Assembly: GCA_035345875.1 (NCBI GenBank)
Contig: DAORDH010000024.1
Location: forward strand, 1-64,000
DNA: 64,000 bases
DNA from: UBA2033 sp035345875
Lineage (GTDB): Bacteria > Spirochaetota > Leptospiria > Leptospirales > Leptospiraceae
Reading direction: 5' to 3'
The notes beneath the pieces were generated by a model, which searched no databases, was not told where the DNA came from, and saw only the letters and a list, made by a program, of their open reading frames with translations. A program made the translations under genes and the position numbers. The number at the start of each line of letters is the position of its first letter. Positions within the stretch are counted from its first letter, which is position 1. Shown piece by piece: positions 43,335-52,414 of this stretch.

Positions 43335-45968
43335 TTATCTCATGTCTCTAGTTAAAATTAGAATTTCTTTATCTGAAGATTTGAGAGTAGATTGAATCTT
43401 AGCGGGATCATCGAAGCCTTGACTTACTTTAGTTAAAACATTTACTAAATCAGTAAATGAATATTTATCACCTTCCAATCTATCTACATAATATAAGGTA
43501 TTCGCCCCTTTTTGCATCCAGAAATCTGCCCAGAAATAATAGTCTAGAGATATTGAATCCAAAGAAGATTTAGGGAAAATACTATTGGAGAAAAGTATAG
43601 CATTCGGAATCATTCTTAAATCCACTCTTCTCCTCAGCTTGGAAAAGGAAATTGTAGAATTATTCTGACATCTCCATTCAAAATTTTCGATCGAGGAAAC
43701 ATCTCTATTACCTAAATCCTTTGTAGTCCAGATATGCAGTCTTTGATCGTTGGAAAATGTTTTAGTTCCTTCAAAATATTCAGCTGGCAAATATTGAATT
43801 CCATTTGTAACAACTTCATTTCCTGAATCACAACTAACGGCTACAGGCTGCAAATCTCCCTCTGATTTCAGATTACCTTTATTAAATCGATAAAAAAGTC
43901 TGAGATTTAGTAAAGCATTGTTTTTCTTCATGGCTTGATACAAATCAACACCTAATGGATTCATAAATATCTGAATGTTTCCTGCTTTATCTAGAAAAGG
44001 GATATTAGAAAATATTTTATTATAGTAGCCAGTAGTTCTATAGTCGATTGAATTATGCAGACTGATAGACCATTTATCTCTAGATTCTGGGTTATAAGAA
44101 ATAACGTATATTTTCTCATTAAAAGAAAACGCTGCGACAAAAGGATCTCTAATATCCTTTAGTGAGTTAACATCAAATAAATCAGAATCAGAAGACATTT
44201 TGGAAGATTCAGCTTCTCTTAGTTTTGAGTATATACTTCTTACATAATGATAATCACTGCTAGGTCTAAAGGATCTGTAATGCTTCATCCTCTTATTAAC
44301 ATCGGGCAATTGTAAAATGGTTTTTCCTACAATGGAGCTAGACTTAAACTTCATTTTCTGATAGTGAAATAGGAATTCAATGAGAGATTGATAATTTTTT
44401 GTGTAAGTAAAATAATTTACAGCAGTTTTAAAAAAAGCTTCCGTATCAAATCTAGAATCTAGAAAATTTTTAACACTTAGAATATCATCTAACGGTTCTT
44501 CATTTCGCATTGAATTCAAGAGTGAACGAAAGGAAACTGCATGGTTTCCTCTTTCTCCGCCCTGCACTCTCGCAATCAGCATTCCAGAGGATCTCATCCA
44601 TTCAGAAGTGAAGGCAGGATCTGAACCACCTAAGATTCCATAACTTTTAGTAAATTGAACAGTTGCCTTTCGATACTTCTTACTAATAATGCTACAATAT
44701 CCATTCATAATGGTTGCGGCATATTCAACTCTCTTCCAACCTTTTCCTTGTGCGATATACATGATATCTTCCGAAATTTTCTCAGCCATTTCCGGTTTTT
44801 CAGCCATCATGATTTGTGCGATTCGAAGACGAAGAAATAAACTCTCTTCCGTAATCGTATTATCAGTATTTAACTTATTCAGTGCTCTAACAGCATTTAC
44901 AGCAGATTTTGATTTCCAAAGAGAAAGAGAAATGAGTCCTCTTGCTCCATTGATAGAAATTGAATCATCATAAAAAGGATTCTTGATCGATTTATTCCAT
45001 TCCTTTAAATTCAATTCAAGATAATAGTTCATAGACTGTTTATAATCTTTTCGAAGAAAGGCGATTGCACCTAACTTCAAAAAAATAGGATTCTTATTAG
45101 AGGTAATAGCAGAAGTTTTTTTTGAAGAATAGCTCAATGCCTCCTCAGCTGATGTTAAATCATCATTTAACATTTGATAAAAAGACAATCTTTCATGCTC
45201 AGTAGGATCAAAAGCGCCACTAATCTTTTGAAGATTAACAACCATCTTTTGAAAATGAACTGCTTCATACGCAAATCCTAGATATGCAAGTTTACTAGGC
45301 ATTTCAAAGGTGAATTTTTCTAGGAAACTAACGTGTGCCAGTTCATATTCTTCAAAGAATGGAGCTAAAAGTCTATCTAGATTTAGGTAATCTCTATGCG
45401 GATAATCACTCGTTTCCGCTAAATGCTCTAAATGAACAGATACTTTAATTAACCTACAGAATGAATACATAGGTTTGCTTCTACTACAATTTAAATTCTT
45501 AATTACATCTTTTGTATCAGCAGGAATTGATATTTTTTTTAAATTACTCTTAACTACCTTCGCTATACTTTGATGAAGAGGATTTTCTTCTTTAGCAATG
45601 ATTTCATCTAACTTAAATAAGGCATCATTGGTCTCTGCCTTTTCAATTTTCCAAAAAACAAGTATTAGATTAGCAATAAATTCATAACTATTACTCCTAT
45701 CGCTTTTTAGTAAATTCGCTAAATTTGCCAACCCATCTTTATCTCCGCGAGATATATAATACTCTGCTATATAAGTCGCATACTGTTGTATTTGATCTGA
45801 ATTTAACTTTTGAGGAAGGTATCGAATCGTGTCTCTTGTATCAAAAACAGACAGATCATTTATATAAAGAACGGAGTGATTATTTCCAATCTCCCAACCA
45901 GTATAAGGAGCAGAAAAGATGTTTGTGACAAATAAAAAAAAAGTAAAAAGTGCAAATCTAAATTTCAT
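43335..45968 (-). CDS. Large secreted helical-repeat protein, possible decayed CHAT end
   Basis: 877 residues with signal peptide MKFRFALFTFFLFVTNIFS. Residues about 40-560 form a helical solenoid with TPR-like units (for example AIAFLRKDYKQSMNYYLELNLKEWN). The C-terminal quarter has IQIFMNPLGVDLYQAMKK, AILFSNSIFPKSSLD and FWADFWMQKGANTLYYVDRLEGDKYSFTDLVNVL. These look like the core strands and the AGA-x-x-V end of a CHAT peptidase-like domain, but the expected catalytic Cys in LSAC is NS here. The CHAT reading is tentative. It follows a 201-residue gene by 27 nt, and they form an operon. A possible 8-bp hairpin at 43303-43326 lies behind the stop. Confidence 0.6.
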   Translation of the reverse strand: MKFRFALFTFFLFVTNIFSAPYTGWEIGNNHSVLYINDLSVFDTRDTIRYLPQKLNSDQIQQYATYIAEYYISRGDKDGLANLANLLKSDRSNSYEFIANLILVFWKIEKAETNDALFKLDEIIAKEENPLHQSIAKVVKSNLKKISIPADTKDVIKNLNCSRSKPMYSFCRLIKVSVHLEHLAETSDYPHRDYLNLDRLLAPFFEEYELAHVSFLEKFTFEMPSKLAYLGFAYEAVHFQKMVVNLQKISGAFDPTEHERLSFYQMLNDDLTSAEEALSYSSKKTSAITSNKNPIFLKLGAIAFLRKDYKQSMNYYLELNLKEWNKSIKNPFYDDSISINGARGLISLSLWKSKSAVNAVRALNKLNTDNTITEESLFLRLRIAQIMMAEKPEMAEKISEDIMYIAQGKGWKRVEYAATIMNGYCSIISKKYRKATVQFTKSYGILGGSDPAFTSEWMRSSGMLIARVQGGERGNHAVSFRSLLNSMRNEEPLDDILSVKNFLDSRFDTEAFFKTAVNYFTYTKNYQSLIEFLFHYQKMKFKSSSIVGKTILQLPDVNKRMKHYRSFRPSSDYHYVRSIYSKLREAESSKMSSDSDLFDVNSLKDIRDPFVAAFSFNEKIYVISYNPESRDKWSISLHNSIDYRTTGYYNKIFSNIPFLDKAGNIQIFMNPLGVDLYQAMKKNNALLNLRLFYRFNKGNLKSEGDLQPVAVSCDSGNEVVTNGIQYLPAEYFEGTKTFSNDQRLHIWTTKDLGNRDVSSIENFEWRCQNNSTISFSKLRRRVDLRMIPNAILFSNSIFPKSSLDSISLDYYFWADFWMQKGANTLYYVDRLEGDKYSFTDLVNVLTKVSQGFDDPAKIQSTLKSSDKEILILTRDMR

Positions 45969-45995
45969 ATAATAAGTATTCTCATACAGCCATAG

Positions 45996-46601
45996 CTATT
46001 GCAAATTAATGTCTATCTTGTCCGACTCTTCCTGACTAGAATCTTCACTTTTTCGGAATCGGAAGGATATCATGTCCACGATGTGTTCTGTATAATATCT
46101 GTCATTCGTATAAGTTTGAGCAATTTCATATAAATGTTTTTCTTCAGCAGCATTCAATTTTCTCTCCATAGATAAATTGAAAAGGGTTAGGAATCCTAAG
46201 GCAGACAAAGCTTTATTCTCTGATTTTAAATAGGTGAAGTATTCTTCTGAGTTTATATTTGCAAAGCTTGGAATTAAAGTTGAAAGCAATTCGATTGCGC
46301 CATTAGGAGTGTCTTCTTTAAAATTCTGAATATACCATTTTACCAGAGCATATGCCTTTTCATTTCCAATATCAATCAGTAGATAAAATATACCCACCAC
46401 TAGATTCGTTTTTTCGTTCCAAATATTGCTATCTTTAATTAAATCGCCAACGATACTTTTAAAAAGAAACCAAATTGCTTTTTCATCTTCTAAAGCCTTT
46501 TGTTTTAAGTCTTGCAGAAGACTCTGAAAATGGAAGGAACCATCCACCTCTGCCAATTGCTTTAGATATTCTTCTACTTTTTCATTAATCGAATCACTCA
46601 T
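45996..46601 (-). CDS. Helical HEAT-like protein
   Basis: 201 residues, soluble and helical, no signal peptide. Repeated helices of similar length (VKWYIQNFKEDTPNGAIELLSTLIPSFANINSEEYFTYLKSENKALSALGFLTLFNLSMERKLN) suggest HEAT-like repeats for protein binding. No enzyme motif. It is 27 nt upstream of the large secreted protein, which it may assist, although the two would be in different compartments. ATG at 46601 has no strong Shine-Dalgarno. The 237 nt behind the FlaA-like gene on its other side are without genes. Confidence 0.5.
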   Translation of the reverse strand: MSDSINEKVEEYLKQLAEVDGSFHFQSLLQDLKQKALEDEKAIWFLFKSIVGDLIKDSNIWNEKTNLVVGIFYLLIDIGNEKAYALVKWYIQNFKEDTPNGAIELLSTLIPSFANINSEEYFTYLKSENKALSALGFLTLFNLSMERKLNAAEEKHLYEIAQTYTNDRYYTEHIVDMISFRFRKSEDSSQEESDKIDINLQ

Positions 46602-46838
46602 TACTTATTAGGTCCTCTTTGCGCTTCTCTTAATTAATATAATTCTTTTGATTTGCAACAAAAAATCTTTCCGTCTCAATAGTCTTATAGAATTCGATGC
46701 AAAAACTGAGATCCTTCCTTTTTACTGCTCACCTAGATTTGCGCTATTTTCATTGTCCAACAAAACATTGATTGAGTTTGCACTAAAATTTGCAAATTGG
46801 TCTAACAGGATTTTTTCATAATATCAGATTCTAAATAA

Positions 46839-47492
46839 CTAATGAAATCGATCCGTGCCCAATTTAGGCAAAATATACTTTTGTCTTCGAATCAAAAACA
46901 TATCATCTAAAACGATAATATTCTCGGTGTTTTGTATTTCCCCGATTTTTGCTGGAATGATATTGAACCCAATCACTTTAGAAATACTTTTATCCTGTAA
47001 TAAAAAGTCAGATTGGTAGATTCCATTTTGAATAGGTAATTTAATTTGTTTCCATCCATCAAAATCAAGATGTGTAATCAAAATAGTGTGAAACTGAAAT
47101 TTGTTATCCATTAAAATCAAAAACAAATCACTTCTAATTTTATTTGAGTATATGTTAAACTCAATCTCGATGATATGATCAGAAATTAATAATGGTTTTT
47201 TAAAAATTATTTCAAATGGATTTTTTTTCTGACCTACTAAATTACGAATCAAAAGACTTGTGTTTGATTGTAAATCAGGCGATGTAAGTGTTTTTGAAAA
47301 TTTTATTTCCGGTAATTCACTTGTATTTGCAGATACTTTTACATTTAAATCAGATAAGGAAATACTTTCAAAATCCTGAATGCAAATTTTCTCTTTAAAA
47401 ATAAATTCTTCTTTCGCTTGAGCGAATAAAGAAAATAGAAAAAGATTTTGTATAAAGAGAATGTATCCAATTCGTATAATTTGAGTAAACAT
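46839..47492 (-). CDS. FlaA-like periplasmic flagellar outer-layer protein
   Basis: 217 residues from ATG at 47492, where a signal peptide begins (MFTQIIRIGYILFIQNLFLFSLFAQA); 36 further codons upstream would be untypical. Mature features fit the spirochaete FlaA family: QDFESISLSDL near the start, a jelly-roll-like strand series, IEIEFNIYSNKIRSDLFLILMDNKF, DFDGWKQIKLPI (the GWKxxxxxIP-like motif) and a final ENIIVLDDMFLI. FlaA proteins sheath the periplasmic flagellar filament. It is a lone copy here, while Leptospira flaA1-flaA2 normally lie in tandem, so it may be a paralogue with a different task. The assignment is from memory of the family pattern. Confidence 0.55.
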   Translation of the reverse strand: MFTQIIRIGYILFIQNLFLFSLFAQAKEEFIFKEKICIQDFESISLSDLNVKVSANTSELPEIKFSKTLTSPDLQSNTSLLIRNLVGQKKNPFEIIFKKPLLISDHIIEIEFNIYSNKIRSDLFLILMDNKFQFHTILITHLDFDGWKQIKLPIQNGIYQSDFLLQDKSISKVIGFNIIPAKIGEIQNTENIIVLDDMFLIRRQKYILPKLGTDRFH

Positions 47493-47653
47493 TGTATGAT
47501 TACAATAGAATGAAACTAGATTTATTTTCAAGAGCAAATGTGTTTTTTTAAAATGAATATTATTCGTATATTTGTCAATCCTTGACATACTTGCTTGCAT
47601 TCGAATATATGGTAAATTAAACAGTTAAATTACATCATACTAGGAGACTTTAG

Positions 47654-48757
47654 ATGAACAACATCATTAAACTCTTTCTCATGCTTAGCTTTACTATCGC
47701 ATTAGTTGCACAATCCGGTATTAAACCACTTCCAAACGATGGAAAAATGGATAGAGCTGAGAAAGCTATTGAAACAATACCTACAAATTCAGTTGATAGC
47801 CTAAAAACTGAATCTAAGACAACAGTTACTACAACAACTACGACCACAACAACTGCTGCACCTGCACCAGTAAATTCTGCTCCTGTTGTAACTCAACCAC
47901 CAGTTTCAAATGCAAGAGCAATCGATCCAAATTTAGGTAATACACCTGCATTATATATTAATTCAAGAACAGCTTTTGAATTAGTAACAGGAGATGACTT
48001 AAGTGGAGTTGATTACATCGAATACAAAATTAATGATGGAGAATACTCAAGATACACTGTTCCAATTTCTCTAAGCAAAGAAGGACCTGCTACAATTACT
48101 TACAAAGCAACCGATAAAGTTGGAAACAAAGAAACAGCAAAAGTAATTAACTTGATTGTAGATAATACTGCTCCAACCGTTTCTGTAAAAGTATCAGAAC
48201 CTCTTTTTACAAATGGCAACACACAATATTCTTCTCCAAAAAATACATATCAATTAATCGCTGAAGATAAGTCTTCTGGTGTTAAACAAATTGTTTATTC
48301 TGTTGATAACGAACCAAAACAAGATTACAAAAACGAGCCAATCAAACTAGAAAAGCCTGGTTTCCATGTAATTAATTTTTATGCTATTGACAATGCAGGT
48401 AACGTTAGTCAAGAAAATAGCTACATTGTAAACATTGATGGAATTAAACCAACAGTTGATATAAAAGAATCTATCCCTTACATTGTAATTGCAAACAAAG
48501 TTTATGCAAAAAAAGAAACTGTTTTCACAATTACAGCAGCTGATGGACAAAGTGGAATTAAACAAGTTCTAGTAAAAACTGATGGTGCTCCTGATTTCGT
48601 TCCTTACGTTGAGCCTCTCACATTCGGAACATCTGGTGAACATATCATTGAAGCGAAAGCGATTGACAATGTTGGAAATGAAAGTGATATTAAAAGAGTA
48701 GTATTCTCTAACGATATCAAAGCTCCAACAACTGTTATCAAAGCTGTATCTAATTAA
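47654..48757 (+). CDS. OmpL47-like secreted repeat protein
   Basis: 367 residues, signal peptide MNNIIKLFLMLSFTIALVAQS. A Thr/Ala/Pro-rich linker (KTTVTTTTTTTTTAAPAP, about 55-75) is followed by three tandem Ig-like repeats of about 90 residues. Each repeat holds FELVTGDDLSGVDYIEYKIN-type, then VDNxAPTV and YKATDKVGNKE-type strands (second copy: AIDNAGNVSQENS; third: AIDNVGNESDIKR). Such repeats occur in OmpL47, a surface antigen of Leptospira that binds host matrix proteins; I infer a related surface or periplasmic role. AGGAGAC lies upstream, and a strong terminator follows at 48770. It is divergent from the FlaA-like gene. Confidence 0.78.
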   Translation: MNNIIKLFLMLSFTIALVAQSGIKPLPNDGKMDRAEKAIETIPTNSVDSLKTESKTTVTTTTTTTTTAAPAPVNSAPVVTQPPVSNARAIDPNLGNTPALYINSRTAFELVTGDDLSGVDYIEYKINDGEYSRYTVPISLSKEGPATITYKATDKVGNKETAKVINLIVDNTAPTVSVKVSEPLFTNGNTQYSSPKNTYQLIAEDKSSGVKQIVYSVDNEPKQDYKNEPIKLEKPGFHVINFYAIDNAGNVSQENSYIVNIDGIKPTVDIKESIPYIVIANKVYAKKETVFTITAADGQSGIKQVLVKTDGAPDFVPYVEPLTFGTSGEHIIEAKAIDNVGNESDIKRVVFSNDIKAPTTVIKAVSN

Positions 48758-48769
48758 TTCTTCCGATCA

Positions 48770-48805
48770 GACGCGCTAAAAAAAAGCGCGTCTTCCATTT
48801 TTTTT
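48770..48805 (+). terminator. Rho-independent terminator of the OmpL47-like gene
   Basis: GACGCGCT (48770-48777) and AGCGCGTC (48785-48792) form a perfect GC-rich 8-bp stem around seven A, followed by TTCCA and eight T (48798-48805). It is by far the most GC-rich spot of the area and lies 13 nt after the stop. Confidence 0.9.
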
Positions 48806-48850
48806 CAAAAAACCCCGCACACAAAACAAATTTTTCTGCCCTACATTAGT

Positions 48851-49570
48851 ATGACAGAAAAAACTTTTACAAAACTAATTCACCTTTTCTATCCACTGGA
48901 TTGTAGTATATGTGGAGACACAGACTTACTAGCATCTAAGATCAGTATTTGCAGAAAATGCTATAGGTCCGAAACAAAGAGCCAAAATCCAAATCTAGAA
49001 AACCTCTGCGAGAAATGTAAAACAAAAATAAACGCAAGCGAATGCCCCTATTGCAAATCTAGAAATGTCTTCTTTAATCAACTCTACTATTTAAGAGAGA
49101 AAAACAACTTTGAGACAGAGTTAATACGTAAAATAAAATTTGGAAATAATCCTTATCTAACAAACTATTTCAGAATAGGTCTTGGAAAACGAATCAAAAT
49201 CTTAAAGAATAATTCATATAAAAACATCATTCAAATTCCATCCAATCAGAAGACATTGAGAACTAGACCATTCGCGGTAAGTAAACCGATTTCTGATTAT
49301 TTGATGAAGAAATTAAAACTGGAAGTGATAAAACCAATTGTGAAAACTTCAAGTGAATTGCAGTCGGGTAAAAGTTTTAGAGATCGATTCCTTCATGCTC
49401 AAACAGCTTTTAGTGTCATAGCTAAGTATAAAAATCAACTCAATGGAAATTATTTATTGGTTGATGATGTTTTTACGACAGGCGCTACAGTGAACGAAAT
49501 ATCTAAACTCTTATTAATCAATGGAGCAAAGTCAGTAGATATTTTAGTTCTTGCAAAAGGGAAAGTTTAA
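48851..49570 (+). CDS. ComF-family phosphoribosyltransferase-like protein
   Basis: 239 residues. A double zinc-ribbon N-terminus carries four CxxC pairs (CSICGD, CRKC, CEKC, CPYC), then comes a phosphoribosyltransferase domain with the PRPP loop LLVDDVFTTGATVNEISKLLL near residue 200. ComF-type proteins are linked to DNA uptake and, in other bacteria, to recombination; other competence genes are not in the window. The end of the segment LQSGKSFRDRFLHAQTAF keeps the family pattern of a basic stretch before the catalytic core. It is convergent with the DUF4384 gene, with stops only 2 nt apart. Confidence 0.88.
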   Translation: MTEKTFTKLIHLFYPLDCSICGDTDLLASKISICRKCYRSETKSQNPNLENLCEKCKTKINASECPYCKSRNVFFNQLYYLREKNNFETELIRKIKFGNNPYLTNYFRIGLGKRIKILKNNSYKNIIQIPSNQKTLRTRPFAVSKPISDYLMKKLKLEVIKPIVKTSSELQSGKSFRDRFLHAQTAFSVIAKYKNQLNGNYLLVDDVFTTGATVNEISKLLLINGAKSVDILVLAKGKV

Positions 49571-49572
49571 TT

Positions 49573-50589
49573 TCACTCTAAGAATTTAAACTCGTCTTTT
49601 ACTGCAAACTTACTCATTTTCTGGTTGTATTTTCCATCTTGCGCAATCATCCATACATTTCCCTTCAGCGCTCCATTTTTTTTATACTGGTATTGTATGT
49701 AAAAATTAGTAATTTTTTTCCAAAAATCTTTTTGTTCTGCATTTACCTCTTTCAAAGAACACTCACCTGGAACAACTTCTATGCTTGCATAGGTCGAACT
49801 AACCTTTCTAGGATTTGTAAAAGAAACAATCGAATAGTCGCAGAAGTCTTTGGGATTCGTTAAATATGGTGTAACTCGTAGTTTATATGTGTTCAAATCG
49901 GGATCCTTCATGACTAGTAGCGATCCCTTTTTATTTTCTGTATTTCTTACAGAGCTTGGCAGTTTAAACAAACCATAAAGAACCTCATTCTGTTGAAAGT
50001 CATGTAAATCTTTTTTAAAATCTGTCGGAATTACATCGGTCGAACTTGGAGTTATTATTTTGGATTCCTTTTTGGTCGGAACTCCGTTGCTCTCTGTCAC
50101 ACCATCCTTACTTATAAATATAGGAGTCTCTGCACTTACCCACTGATCTTGCGGAAGCCGTTTCGTTAGTTTTTTAAGCCAAGCCATATTAGAGGGATTC
50201 ATTCCCTTCAAAACTGGCTTTGACCAATACTTAGATTTATGTAATTTCTTAATCCGATTTCTAGAAGCAATTCCAATGATGATGTCTTTACCAATTCGAT
50301 CGCCTGCTAAGAATTCATAGTCTTTCTTTTCATCAGGAATTCTAATTTCCTCGTTGAAAACCATATTCTCTTGCTCCTCCTCATTTGGATAAAGCAAGTT
50401 AATATTTCCATCACTTTGTAGTGTTAAGATATAAAGGTAAGACGCTTGTTTTAATTTGATGTTTATTTTAACTGACTGGCCTGGTCGATAGATTTTAGAA
50501 TTTGTCTCTATAGAAATTCCCATATCATTGGAAGTAGGAGAATTAGAAAATAAAAACAAAAAGGGAATTATAAAGAGAATCCGTTTCAT
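49573..50589 (-). CDS. DUF4384 domain secreted protein
   Basis: 338 residues with signal peptide MKRILFIIPFLFLFSNS. Residues 25-130 read ISIETNSKIYRPGQSVKINIKLKQASYLYILTLQSDGNINLLYPNEEEQENMVF and IRIPDEKKDYEFLAGDRIGKDIIIGIASRN, which is the DUF4384 pattern (Y-x-x-G-x-x-V, YLY-ILxxxxDG, L-x-PN). The rest is not recognised. DUF4384 proteins often sit beside surface or secretion systems; the role here is unknown. No neighbour shares the strand closely. Its start is preceded only by weak purine-rich sequence. Confidence 0.75.
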   Translation of the reverse strand: MKRILFIIPFLFLFSNSPTSNDMGISIETNSKIYRPGQSVKINIKLKQASYLYILTLQSDGNINLLYPNEEEQENMVFNEEIRIPDEKKDYEFLAGDRIGKDIIIGIASRNRIKKLHKSKYWSKPVLKGMNPSNMAWLKKLTKRLPQDQWVSAETPIFISKDGVTESNGVPTKKESKIITPSSTDVIPTDFKKDLHDFQQNEVLYGLFKLPSSVRNTENKKGSLLVMKDPDLNTYKLRVTPYLTNPKDFCDYSIVSFTNPRKVSSTYASIEVVPGECSLKEVNAEQKDFWKKITNFYIQYQYKKNGALKGNVWMIAQDGKYNQKMSKFAVKDEFKFLE

Positions 50590-50683
50590 GCCATGAGATT
50601 TTTATAGTTTTTTATTTTGTCAATCAAGATAGTTGGAAAAAAAAATGACAGTAGAATTATGTTTAAGAAATTGTAATGCATAG

Positions 50684-51553
50684 ATGCTAGAAGATAAAAA
50701 TACTCCTAAAGCCTTTGAATTATTTCGAATCTCAATAATTCAGTTAACAATTTTAAGTTTCAGTTTTATTTTATTATCGATTTTCTCCCAATTAGCGATG
50801 GCAACAGTCGCATATCAAAATCGATTGCCGGAAAATTTATTGGACTTAAGTGAAGAAGAAAGAACCACTTTTCAAAATAAAATTGCAAAAGAGTTTGAAT
50901 CATTAGCGAAGAATCACCCAGAGAAAATTGCAGATGAATTTATCGAAGCAACCACAAATACAACACCAAGCCTTTTATTGATACAGAATATTCTTTGGTT
51001 TGTAAGCTTCCTTATACCAGCCTATTTTGTTTTCACTCGATTTCTAAAAGATGATGTTCAGTGTTTAAACGATGAATTGAGTTTCACACATATTAATCGA
51101 GGTTTAATGGCTGGAATCAGTGTATTTATAATACTCATGTTAGTATCCTTAGTTTTTTATGTTTTCAATTTTAAGCCCAAAGTAAACCACTTCCAGACAA
51201 AACTTTTTACAAATATAAAAGGAAATTTCTATTTATTAGCTTGGTGCATCTATACTGTCGGAATTATAACAGGTATAATGGAAGAGTTTCTATTTAGAGG
51301 TCTGATGTTAAATCATTTTGTAAAAAAAGGTTATGCAAAGGAAGGGTTGATGATTACTTCCTTTATTTTTGGAATTATGCATTTTTCTTTTGATGCCTCC
51401 CCTGTAATACCTGCGATCCTTACATTTGTAGGAGTTCTATTTGGTTCCATCTATTTACAATCTAGAAATATATGGACGGTTATGGCAACTCACGCATGTT
51501 ACAATTCTCTTGGCTTGATAACTGCCTATTTTCTAGGGGACAAACTTTTATGA
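50684..51553 (+). CDS. CPBP-family intramembrane glutamic endopeptidase
   Basis: 289 residues with about eight membrane helices. The Rce1/CPBP motifs are seen: GIMEEFLFRGLMLNHF (EEFLFRG, catalytic Glu pair and Arg) near residue 204, then FGIMHFSFD and the third motif VMATHACYNSLGL near 265 with the conserved His and Asn. It should cut membrane-embedded or prenylated-type substrates; in bacteria the substrates are mostly unknown. A long non-membrane loop at residues 35-85 (LPENLLDLSEEERTTFQNKIAKEFESL) is an addition to the core. The next gene overlaps its stop (ATGA), so they are co-translated. Confidence 0.9.
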   Translation: MLEDKNTPKAFELFRISIIQLTILSFSFILLSIFSQLAMATVAYQNRLPENLLDLSEEERTTFQNKIAKEFESLAKNHPEKIADEFIEATTNTTPSLLLIQNILWFVSFLIPAYFVFTRFLKDDVQCLNDELSFTHINRGLMAGISVFIILMLVSLVFYVFNFKPKVNHFQTKLFTNIKGNFYLLAWCIYTVGIITGIMEEFLFRGLMLNHFVKKGYAKEGLMITSFIFGIMHFSFDASPVIPAILTFVGVLFGSIYLQSRNIWTVMATHACYNSLGLITAYFLGDKLL

Positions 51554-52299
51554 AAAATTTTTTACAAAGAGTATATATTGTTTTTTTACTGAGTGTTCCA
51601 TTTTCACCTTTATTTTCTTCTGAATCTTTTGAAAGCAGTGCAAGTGTAGAAGATGCAAATTTAAAAGTTGTAAAGCTATTAAATAAAATTACGGACAATT
51701 CCATACGCTCAATGGAGTCCACAGGCGGCTTTAATTATCGTTACAAAAGTGGTCTAATAAGCCCTTTTAGATTTAACGTTTATGTTGGAAAAATCAGCAA
51801 GAAATCGGAAGACTCCATTATAAGAATTGAGTCTACTAAAAACGGAGAAGCAAAATTACTAAAAACCATTTTGGAAGTAGAGCTAAATAAAAGTGCTGCT
51901 GACTATAAATTTGAACAAGTCATAAATCCAAAGTATCATATAGTATCTCAATCATTAAATCTAATCACTCCCGCAGCAAGTGTCCTTTATAATTCTTACA
52001 ATTCTCCATTTTACACAAACTCGGATACAATCCTGAAAGCTGGAACCTATGTGTTAATAGATTTATTTATAGTCGCTCTAGCAGCAGTTTATATCAATAA
52101 TAGTAAAGTTGGAAATAAAAACATTTATGACGATTTACTAAATAAAAAAGGACCAGGAAAAGACTTTAGAGATTATCCACAAAGAGAATTCATACTCGCT
52201 GCACTCCTTATACCAAGAATATACAGAAGTATAGAAGCATTTCATGATACAGCAGCTCAAAACAGAATTGCAGAACTTTCTTATACCTATCGTTTTTAA
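51550..52299 (+). CDS. Secreted protein of unknown function
   Basis: 249 residues from ATG at 51550, which overlaps the stop of the CPBP gene; upstream in-frame codons would give an untypical leader, while MKNFLQRVYIVFLLSVPFSPLFSS is a signal peptide. The mature part contains SASVEDANLKVVKLLNKITDNSIRSMES and a further hydrophobic segment (about 180-198, TYVLIDLFIVALAAVYI), which suggests it stays attached to a membrane. Not recognised. The link to the CPBP protease suggests it is a substrate or partner, an inference from overlap only. Confidence 0.6.
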   Translation: MKNFLQRVYIVFLLSVPFSPLFSSESFESSASVEDANLKVVKLLNKITDNSIRSMESTGGFNYRYKSGLISPFRFNVYVGKISKKSEDSIIRIESTKNGEAKLLKTILEVELNKSAADYKFEQVINPKYHIVSQSLNLITPAASVLYNSYNSPFYTNSDTILKAGTYVLIDLFIVALAAVYINNSKVGNKNIYDDLLNKKGPGKDFRDYPQREFILAALLIPRIYRSIEAFHDTAAQNRIAELSYTYRF

Positions 52300-52414
52300 A
52301 CAATTAATCCTAACCTGTCCAAAGAGTATATAAATTCCTTACATTTTTACGACTATTATTTATATAACAAAAATTTATGTAGGAATTTAGAAAGTGATTT
52401 ATGGTATCCACCCT

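Noticed and set aside
47650..47847. Minus-strand 65-residue Val-rich frame opposite the OmpL47-like gene
   Set aside because: It is the shadow of the poly-Thr linker; no ribosome-binding site or family pattern.
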